Assembly (NCBI RefSeq): GCF_000003195.3
Contig: NC_012874.2
Span: forward strand, 59,375,448-59,439,447
DNA: 64,000 bases
Direction: 5' to 3'
From: Sorghum bicolor
Lineage: Eukaryota; Streptophyta; Magnoliopsida; Poales; Poaceae
The notes under the pieces: generated by a model
Told to the model about the DNA's origin: nothing
What the model saw: the letters and a program-made list of their open reading frames with translations, nothing else
Databases searched by the model: none
Translations under genes and position numbers: made by a program
Shown here: positions 56,253 through 64,000 of the stretch, piece after piece
Layout: each line of letters starts with the position of its first letter
Position numbering within the stretch: the first letter of the stretch is position 1

Positions 56253-57265
56253 TTGAAAGTGGACATTGAAAAAGTTGGTAAAGCAGAGATATAGAGTTTG
56301 TTAACTATAGTCTACCAGCTTGATTGAGAAAAGATGAGGCAGTCACAAGGCTTCTGTCACATTTACTAATCAAAGGGGAAACTTCAGTTACTGGCTTGTG
56401 CAATCCTAATGGTAGTCCAAGATAAGTAAAGGTAAGGCTCCCTTTCTGACAATTCTTGCTAGGTGATCAAGCTTTTCATCTGAAATATTTATTGGAACTA
56501 TCATGGATTTGTTGTAATTCACCTTTAGTCCCGTGGAGGATCCAAATTACTCTAGTAATGCCTTCAATGTCATCTACATATTGGAGCACACAGTTTTTTT
56601 TTTGAAAGGCGGCAGAAAGTTTTTGCCGTATTTTTATTAGACGAGGAAAAATAAAAAGAAATACAGCATAATTACAACTCCCACTTAAAAACTCTCAACC
56701 ACTGGAGCCAGACACTCAAACAAAACAAAGACAAAATAAAGATAAAGAAAAAACAAGAGAAGATCTCGTGGGGGTTAATGCTGAGCTTCCACGTTTGGAC
56801 TAAAGGCCAACTGGAATTGATCTGTTTCTTCCTTGCATAATCGTGCCACTTCTCTTGGTCGCAGACTTTTGTTCTGGAAGGTTCTTCTATTTCTCTGTTT
56901 CCAAATATTCCACCAAAAATAGATCATGAGGCCATCAAAATTTCTCCTATGGGGTTTGTCTATTCGTAGCCTGTATCTGCGCCTTGGAGCACAGGGAATT
57001 AGAAGAAATAGTTGAGCTCTATGGGCAGTTCGAGAAGTTGTCGTTCTCTAGCTTTGTTCATGATTGATTGTAACAAATCTGCTGCTAGCACAAATAATAA
57101 AGGGGAGAGTGAGTCTCCCTGCCTTACTCCTCTCTTACAATGTACTGTTTTCCCAGGCACACCATTTAAGAGTATAGAGGATGTTCCTGATTGAAGAATT
57201 AATTTTATCCAATTTTGCAACTTCAGCACAAAGCCTTGAATTCATATAAAACCAAGGATAGAACA
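56253..57265 (-). pseudogene. L1-type LINE reverse-transcriptase remnant
   Basis: Minus-strand frames encode an RT core: LLNGVPGKTVHCKRGVRQGD and LSPLLFVLAADLLQSI (57190-57060), then the catalytic LQYVDD box (about 56590-56573), STGLKVNYNKSMIVPINI (about 56540-56490) and the FTYLGLPLG-type motif (about 56430). It is interrupted by a second LINE at 56594-56983 and has stops at about 56996 and 56310 and frameshifts. No endonuclease domain or 3' end was found. Confidence 0.85.
56594..56983 (-). mobile_element. 5'-truncated LINE inserted in a LINE
   Basis: On the minus strand a LINE C-terminus is readable (YFWWNIWKQRNRRTFQNKSL-like, WW.IWK.RNRR), then a stop, a 3' UTR and a terminal A run (T run at 56594-56603 on plus). 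Target duplication: TTGGAGCACACAG at 56581-56593 and TTGGAGCACAG at 56984-56994. Truncation, poly(A) and an 11-13 bp variable TSD are marks of target-primed insertion. Confidence 0.82.
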
Positions 57266-57408
57266 TATATGAAATGGAAGTCTAGTATGCTACTCTGACA
57301 ATGACAATGTCGATTTTGATTTTTACTGTCAACTATCTTAAATTATTGAGAAATCGACATGGTAGCAACTACCACTAATCCTTGTGGAGCTTTAGCTAAG
57401 TTATAATA

Positions 57409-57552
57409 CTCCCTTGATTCCAAATTATAATACGTTTTGGCTTTCCTAAATACATTGCTTTTACTGTATATCTAAATTTAGCATCTATGTAAGTGCATAA
57501 CAAAAGCTATGATCTAGAAAAGCCAAAATGTCTTATAGTGTGGAATAAAAGG
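57409..57552. mobile_element. Stowaway-like MITE
   Basis: It begins CTCCCTTGATTCCAAATTATAA after TA and ends CTTATAGTGTGGAATAAAAGGA, near-inverted ends. A further partial copy (ATCTCAAATTATAAGTTG) lies at about 57610-57690. Confidence 0.65.
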
Positions 57553-57793
57553 AATACAAACCAATATGTGCTAAGAAAAAAAAGTTTAAGTGCTAAAATT
57601 ATATATTGCATCCATCTCAAATTATAAGTTGTTCTGTTTTTAGATACACATATAGCTTTTATTATGCATTTAGATGTACAATATGTTTAGTTACATAGTT
57701 TTTACAAGAGTTAAATGCACCAACAATTCTTGAATATGTAAGAGTGTGCTACTTAGGTCCATTTTGAACTTTGTAAAAGTATTTCTTGATCCC

Positions 57794-58118
57794 TCAACTT
57801 GTTAGATAGTATATTATAGGTCTATGTCATACACATAGTCATTTCTAGTTGACATTGATCCTTCAACTTATTAGATGGTACACTATAGGTCTATGCCACA
57901 CACATAGGGGGTGTTTGGCACGGCTCCTCACGAGAGGCTCCCATAAAAAAGATAGAGTTATTTTGGAGAAGCCATAATTTATAGCTTCGCCAAAATGGCT
58001 CCGAATCCTCTGCTTTTTATTTAAAAACGGTTTAAAAATAAATGTTTAGCAAGACTCGAAGAGCTGGAGCCGGAGAAGAGCCCTACCAAATATACCCATA
58101 GTCATTTCTAGCTGACAT
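57794..58118. repeat. 69-bp direct repeat interrupted by a MITE
   Basis: TCAACTTGTTAGATAGTA... at 57794 and TCAACTTATTAGATGGTA... at 57863 are two copies of a 69-bp unit. The second copy is split at 57906 by a Tourist-like element and resumes at 58098. Confidence 0.8.
57907..58097. mobile_element. Tourist-like MITE, TSD ATA
   Basis: Ends GGGGGTGTTTGGCACGGCTC and GAGCCCTACCAAATATACCC are imperfect inverted repeats. ATA flanks both sides (57904-57906, 58098-58100). Confidence 0.75.
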
Positions 58119-58239
58119 CATATTGCCACTATGGCATTGATTTTGTCTGATACTTTAAATTTAACTTCATATATACATGATCTCGATAATTTGGATAGCT
58201 TTCCCGGTTAGCATGGTTCATGAACCAAACACATGCTAA

Positions 58240-58469
58240 GTTCTCGTTTAGTTCTATTTTTTTAAAAAAAATAAACATTATAGCACTTTCGTTTGTATTT
58301 GACAAATATTGTCCAATTACGAAGCTCAAAAGATTTGTTTTATAAATTACAGACAAACTATAATTAGTTATTATTTTTATCTATATTTAATACTCTTTGT
58401 ATGTGCCGCAAGATTCGGCGTGACGAGATTCTAAATTTTTTTGTAATTTTTTTAGAACTAAATAAGGCC
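58240..58469. mobile_element. MITE of the GGCCTTGTTTAG family upstream of the VTT gene, TSD TAA
   Basis: A mutated left end GTTCTCGTTTAGTTC and right end GAACTAAATAAGGCC are flanked by TAA at 58237-58239 and 58470-58472. It lies about 340 bp upstream of the ATG, in the probable promoter. Confidence 0.8.
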
Positions 58470-58806
58470 TAAATCCGAAGATTGGGTTCTACCTAACTAT
58501 AACCCGAAACATACAACATGTGCTCTGCTCACTGGCATTGTGGCCCCGACCAAACAGCCAGAGAAATGCAGTCCTCTCTCCTCCGGACAGCGTGGCATCG
58601 GTTCCCACCGCAGGATCCCGATCTAACCGCCCACATCCCCCTCCCCCTCGCCACGTCGACCGCCGTGCCCAGCTTTAATTGCCTTCTCCGCCGCCGCACG
58701 CCGTCGCCGTTGTGCTCTCGGTCTCGTTCGCCGCGTACGACCGCAGTCCGCAGCTAGCCAGCCAACGTAGTACTCGGGTGCGGGGTCGGGGTCCGCGACG
58801 CGACCG

Positions 58807-61800
58807 ATGGCGGCGCGGCGGAGCAGGGGCTGGGCGCGCGGCGCGGCGGCGTTCGCGGCCGTGGCGCTGGCGGTGGGCGCTGGGCGGAGGTACGGGTGGG
58901 ACGGCGCCTCCGCGGTGGCGGCGTTCCGCGAGGCCCGGGGCGCACTGGGGCCCTGGGCGGCGCCGGCCTACGTTGCCGCGCACGCGCTCACGCTCGCGCT
59001 CTGCCCGCCCTACGCCATCTTCTTCGAGGGCGGCGCCGCGCTCATCTTCGGATTCCTGCCAGGCGTCGCGTGCGTCTTCTCCGCCAAGGTCCTCGGGGCC
59101 TCGCTCTCCTTCTGGATCGGCAGGTCGAGACCACGCGCCCCTCCTTCCTCTTCCCTGTTTCTTGTCTCCGGGGTCTGCTTCTTTCTTGCTGCTACTTTTG
59201 GCTGCGCATAGGAGTCGAGATCTGGGAACGCTCTAGCTTGCCTTGATCAAGATCTTGAGAAAAAAAAATTTCGCCCAGCTTCTGGGGGGGATGGGGGGGG
59301 GGGGGGGGCGACAGGGCAAGAGTAGTAGCAAAAAAACAGATTTAGGATGTTCTAATAAAACAAATAAAAGTCACAACCTTTTGTGTTGGTTTGCAGTTTT
59401 TTTTGTTTTTTGTCTTCCTGGTGCCCATGGAATTTGGAATTTTGTAGTATTTTGTCCTGTATTACTGTTTAGTTGTGCAGCTCTTGGATCGTGTAGATAG
59501 GACTTCAAGGGAGTTAGTGAGATCTAGGTGCTACCTTCTTGCATTACTTGTTTGCTTTTTGCAGTTTCTAGTTGAGTGTGGAGTGTAGAAATTAGTTCTT
59601 GGCCATGTATAATTGTTCAGTTGTGCTGTATTTGGGTTACATAACTATGACCTAATGCAATGTGACAGGCTAGTCCTTGATATTAGGAGCAACGGTTCAT
59701 TCTTTCACCAGCAATACTGACTAGTTCACACCAGTACGTCGAACTTGACTCCAAAGAGCACGAGAATAGAATGGATGTTATGACTGAGGGCAATAGCTTT
59801 GGTTAGAACTGGAAAAACTGCAAAAGAATGTGATGTTGTCACACTTTTAATGTGGTTGAGCACTAATGTTTATTAATGAATTCTGATGTTGGACTATTAC
59901 CAGACTTCACTTATTTCCAATTTTCCATCATACCTCATACCTTAGTAAGGCAGTGTATAAATTATTGGCCACTAACTACTTAACTTTCCTTTACAGTCTT
60001 GAAATCTTTAGATGTGTTCTACATAGTGTTCATGCATTTGATACATACTAGATAATGCCCCACGCGTTGCTGCGGGAATCTTATAGCATTCTACATGTTC
60101 ATGGAGGGAGAATTGGTCACTTTCAACAACTATTAGAGTGAGCATCACACTTCTCTTCATGTAGAGAAAAATGCCCCCATTGTGCAATATTTCTTAACTA
60201 AGTTCATGATTTTAGATCGAAATCTTAATGGAAGACAATGATCCACCTTAAATAGCTCTGACAAGACTAACAAAACGCATATCAATCAAAGTGTGCAAGA
60301 TCTATATGACAAAAAGAGAAAAACGTCCGACTACTCATGTTGAAGCTATTAAAATCCTTCTGGAATTTCTCAAATAGCAAGTGGCACATGACTGCATGGT
60401 AAGCACTGAACAAACCTTGAATGGTTAGATAATACATTGTTTGTTTGATTAGGAAGAGAGAAAAGGAGAGGAACGATTGGATTGCCTTGGTGCCAAGCCG
60501 GCCATCGACAGCATGCGGCCTATTCACTGACGCTCTCATTCATCCTGTGACAGAATCCCGTTCTCTTTCCTTGTGGCGCAGACGAGCAGCGTGAGAACTT
60601 AGACAGCATGGGAGGAGTGCGGTGCAGATTGGACACGAGGCACCGTGTGGTGCGCCGTGAGGGTACCTTGCGATTCTCTCTCCGCTTAGATGCAACGATG
60701 CTGGTGTGGCAGTGGCATCCACGGCCATTAGAGATTGGTGCTGCAGAGAGGTACAAGGATATGGAGATCACGGTGGCGCTATGGCAACCTTGGGATCCTG
60801 TGGGCTGTAGCGAGCAGGGCAGCCCAGGCGCTCATTGCCTCCGATCCTGTGTGGCCCCCCTTCATGAGTTCTCCCTTTCAGTCATGCTGGATTGATTCAG
60901 GTTTATAGTGAGTGAGGGAGTGGAGTAGATGTGGGAGACCATCAGACCAGAACAATTGTTCAGTTGCACAACGAAGAGCTGCATGAGTTATGAGGTGGAT
61001 GGGAGGGACGCTTCGGCTACACTTCGTGACTTTGAAGTTAGTGACCTGTGGGTCCTATAGATGGCGTGGCTTCATGAAATCGCAGAGAAATCTGCTAGTG
61101 GGTTCTCCTATTTATGTATACTAGATACATGGCACATTAGGTCATTAGCTAAGTTATGTAGCATAGTAAACAATATATTTGTTTTTAGGTACCACATGTG
61201 AACTATTAGAAGCCTAATGTTTGTATAAATGTAGCAAGAGATGATTTTAGATAAATAATAACTGTCCAAGTTACTTATGCAGTGATTCTCATACTAAGAC
61301 TCTTGGTAATGGATTGATGCAAGTCTGCAATAACAGTGCAGTGTGGAAGTCATGTTAGATTTCATGTTTGGCACTTGTACAATGTGATGCAATCTCTTCA
61401 GCTGTACGTCCTTGGTCCTGGATTAGTTTTCCTGTTTTCGAGAAAACAGGTTGACCCATTTCATTGGTAATATTGCAGTACAAAGTGCAATAGATCATTA
61501 ATCTTGATGTAGGAACTATGAAATTCATGCATAAAGTCATGTAAAACAAGTTTCATGCATAAAGTCATGTAAAACAAATTTCATGCATAAATTCATGTAA
61601 AACAAATTTATATATGAAGTTGGCTGTATGCCAACAAATGCCGTAAACCTTTTAAGCTTAGATACAAGATACAATACCTTAGGTGATGATATGGGAATCA
61701 TGTATGCTAGATTCTGCCTTTGTTCACCTGTTCATCTCAACTGAAGGCTATTTTGCCATACAAAGCCGGCTGACATGGTCGTCAGAAACCATCTTCTTGA

Positions 61801-62677
61801 GGATGTAAAACATTTATTTGGGTGTTGCTCATATATTGAGACAGGCTATAGAGTTGTACACATCCAGACAACTTAAACCAGTCACCACATTTTAGATGCC
61901 TATGTGGTCCTGGGACAACTGTAAAATGTTCAATTCAGAAGATATCATTACTTACACCAAACTTAGTCATGGATGAATGGCAACAGCCACAGTAATATAG
62001 TATTTAATTTAGCCCATGAAAATTACCCTGTACTGATATTTCTATCGAAAAGGTTTTATGTTATTATTACTCAGAATGTTTCTCTCTTCCTGTTTTGCTT
62101 GTATTCATAGAATGGTAATTGTTGGTCTGTTTATTCTGTCTAACATTCTTTGCTAATAAATATTATTATGAATTTCCCCAGGGCAATTTTCAGATACTTC
62201 ACTTCAGCAATGGAATGGCTACAGAGGAACAAGTACTTCCATGTTGTTGTTAAAGGGGTTGAGCGGGATGGCTGGAAATTTGTATTACTTGCTAGGTTCT
62301 CTCCTTTGCCTTCCTACATCATCAACTACGCTCTATCCGCCACGGATGTTGGATTTTTCAGAGATTTTCTCCTCCCCACAGTTATCGGCTGCTTACCAAT
62401 GATACTACAGAATGTGTCCATTGTAAGCCTTGCCGGTGCAGCAGTGGCCTCGACCACAGGATCAAATAAGTCCCATGTATACTCATACCTGTTTCCAGCG
62501 ATAGGCATTGTGTCCAGTGTTCTCATCTCATGGAGGATTAAGCAGTATTCCTCTGCCCTTGCTATTCCTGAAGAGATGAAAAGTTCACCTACTAATGGAA
62601 ATTCCAATGGCGATGCTAAGCTGGCTTCGGCAGCATCCAAAAATACTAGCTCTGGGAAAACTAGGAAGAGAAGGTGA
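58807..62677 (+). CDS. DedA/VTT-domain membrane protein (SNARE-associated Golgi family)
   Basis: Two exons, 58807-59123 and 62182-62677, joined AG|G across a 3058-bp intron (donor GTCGAG, acceptor CCCCAG), give 270 residues. Exon 1 (about 75% GC) encodes an Arg-rich start, a hydrophobic segment (AAAFAAVALAVGA) and the first half of the VTT domain (CPPYAIFFEGGAALIFGFLPG, KVLGASLSFWIGR). Exon 2 continues with the LLARFSPLPSYIINYALSAT core, further membrane segments (VSIVSLAGAAVAS, YLFPAIGIVSSVLISW) and a polar Lys/Arg tail (GKTRKRR). Eukaryotic relatives (TVP38/TMEM64, TMEM41B, VMP1) act in ER/Golgi membranes, with lipid-scrambling roles shown for some. The plant role is unknown. Frame intact; likely active. 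Confidence 0.92.
59124..62181 (+). other. Large intron of the VTT gene, with repeats
   Basis: It contains a 16-base G run (59293-59308, next to a G7 run) 170 bp after the donor. A possible transposon-like block runs between ACTAGATAATGCCCCACGCG (60048) and TATACTAGATACATGGC (about 61120). Three 28-bp tandem units start at 61524, 61552 and 61580. Open frames such as 60608-60895 are not supported as genes. Confidence 0.8.
61524..61607. repeat. 28-bp tandem repeat, three units
   Basis: TTCATGCATAAAGTCATGTA plus AAACAA(G/A)T is repeated at 61524, 61552 and 61580 with 1-2 differences. Confidence 0.9.
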
Positions 62678-63496
62678 CTCTTTTTTTAAAAAAGTAACAG
62701 CAGGAACTCTGCCATTCATTAAGGGGATAAAGAGGAGTTATATATACAGAGTGGGCCAAAAAAAAGGCAAGCAAACACACAGCCAAACTGTGGAGCAAAC
62801 TGTACACAGGGGGCTTCAGTCCGGCAGTAGAGCCTAATGACTAGGTGTTGTGAAAGGCCTTCTATATTGCACTAGATCAAGTATCCCCCTTTACTCACTA
62901 TGTACTACATTGTGATACCGAATACCAAGCAGATACAGTTGATGCTAGTCAAATATTTGGATTTCCACATTGGTTTATCACTACTGTAAGCTATCTTGTC
63001 TGTTACATGCCATCAGTTTTTTTTGGGGCATTTAACAGGTGCTCACTTTACCTTGTTTGTCATTGTGCTTGTCTTCTGGCTGATAATATCATAAATTAAA
63101 TGTGACAGAAGCTCACATGTTGTACACCCGTAGTGATCTGGTGGTTTAGATTTCTCTCGTCCTGAGTTATATTGTGTCCTGGGAATCGATATTGATTTTC
63201 CTGCCAAATTATATCAAATTCGATATGTGCACCATGAGATCCAACCAGATTATGTTTTTTTTTTGGGATAACAATTGAATTCAAAATAGTGTTTGCTTTT
63301 CTGTGGTGGTACAGCTCGTGACATCATCAATACGCAGTTGTATGTACTCTTTGCCCACAATCCAAAGCAAATAATGCAGTGAACTCCAAGAATCTTATAC
63401 AGTATCTACAAACTTTGGTTGCACTCCTTTCCCATCTCATTACTTAACCCATGTTCTGCTCCTCCATTCTCGTATCAAAAAAAAAAACTTCAAGAG
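62678..63496. other. 3' UTR of the VTT gene and promoter of the germin-like gene
   Basis: Intergenic, AT-rich. No clear TATA box could be assigned for the germin-like gene. An A11 run lies 10-20 bases before its ATG. Confidence 0.6.
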
Positions 63497-64000
63497 ATGA
63501 AGATCTTCACTCACTTGTGTTCCTACATTCTTCTTCTAGTAGTCTTCAATGTTCCAAAAGGCCTATCAGATAATCCTCCTCTGCAGGATGTATGCCCCAT
63601 GGCTCCCCAGGGTGAGCGGAAGCTGTTCATGAATGGTTTCCTCTGCAAGCATCCCAGCACCATCCTGGCCTCTGACTTCAAGACACTGCTGCTGAACCAT
63701 GCCGGAGACCTGGACAACATAGTCCGGTCATCGGTGAACGTGGTCACTGCTACCGAGTTCCCAGGCCTGAACACCCTGGGCCTGTCGATGGCGCGCACCG
63801 ACATCGCCCCCAATGGGGTAGTGCTCCCCCATTCTCACCCGAGGGCGTCGGAGATGATGTTCGTCCATGGTGGCAGTGTGGTGGTCGGCTTCTTGGATAC
63901 CAAGGGCAGGCTGTTCCAGAAGAGCCTTGGCGAGGGGGAGGTGTTCGTCTTCCCCCGTGGCTTGGTTCACTACATCATGAACTATGGTTTTAGCCATGCG
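63497..64000 (+). CDS. Germin-like protein (cupin), 3' part beyond the window
   Basis: From ATG at 63497 the frame is open for 168 codons to the window edge. Residues 1-24 form a secretion signal (SYILLLVVFNVPKGLS). A CPMAP...C pair (Cys37 and Cys53, the conserved N-terminal disulfide) follows. The first cupin motif, VVLPHSHPRASEMMFVHGG, has two His and the Glu of the Mn site. The second, GEVFVFPRGLVHYIMNYG, has the last metal-binding His. Family length is about 220 residues, so some 50 are missing. Germin-like proteins are apoplastic oligomers, some with superoxide dismutase or oxalate oxidase activity; the activity here is unknown. No intron is visible in this part and no defect is seen. 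Confidence 0.95.
   Translation, partial: MKIFTHLCSYILLLVVFNVPKGLSDNPPLQDVCPMAPQGERKLFMNGFLCKHPSTILASDFKTLLLNHAGDLDNIVRSSVNVVTATEFPGLNTLGLSMARTDIAPNGVVLPHSHPRASEMMFVHGGSVVVGFLDTKGRLFQKSLGEGEVFVFPRGLVHYIMNYGFSHA

Noticed and set aside
58675..59236. Alternative frames over VTT gene exon 1
   Set aside because: Shadows of the GC-rich exon. Only the frame from 58807 has a splice junction that continues into the exon-2 VTT domain.
60608..60895. 95-codon frame in the VTT intron
   Set aside because: Lies in a probable transposon-like block of the intron, with no recognisable domain or splice evidence.

Overview
This is plant nuclear DNA from a grass, most likely a panicoid such as Sorghum. That assignment is inference. 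It rests on split genes with a GC-rich first exon, a very high density of grass-type MITEs (terminal repeat GGCCTTGTTTAGTTC, TSD T/A-rich 3 bp), Stowaway-like elements, L1-type LINE remnants and large nested Gypsy LTR retrotransposons. No bacterial operons, rRNA, tRNA or CRISPR arrays were seen.

Layout. Positions 1-10130 are gene-poor. They hold a ~2.05 kb block present twice (375-2420 and 7456-9500, almost identical, first copy running into a 100-N assembly gap), a small hAT-type MITE, and two gene scraps: a CCHC zinc-knuckle fragment and a WD-repeat fragment resembling WDR74/NSA1. Positions 10400-21700 are a field of MITEs, many with visible target-site duplications, plus one LINE remnant carrying a MITE. 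Positions 21749-24660 (minus strand) hold at least ten exons of an amidase-signature gene; its first exons were not found and may lie near the GC-rich block at 26200-26700.

Positions 30462-56252 are one nested pile of LTR elements, resolved by exact 5-bp target-site duplications. The oldest layer (A, Tat-like Gypsy deletion derivative) begins at 30462. A young Tekay/Del-type chromovirus (C, 31022-41613, TSD TGCGC) sits in it; its LTRs differ by roughly 0.5%, but its integrase lacks the catalytic Glu. A solo LTR (D, TSD CTTGT) also sits in A. Inside D lies a complete but heavily mutated Tat-lineage Gypsy element (B, 44140-56108, TSD CACTT, LTRs about 2% different) with a second RNase H and a spliced-looking antisense gene between integrase and the 3' LTR. 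Positions 56253-57265 are a minus-strand LINE with a second, truncated LINE inserted in it.

Positions 58807-62677 (plus) are a two-exon gene for a 270-residue DedA/VTT (SNARE-associated Golgi) membrane protein. At 63497 a germin-like protein gene starts and runs off the window end. The three cellular genes (amidase, VTT protein, germin-like protein) show no obvious functional link; they are islands between repeats.
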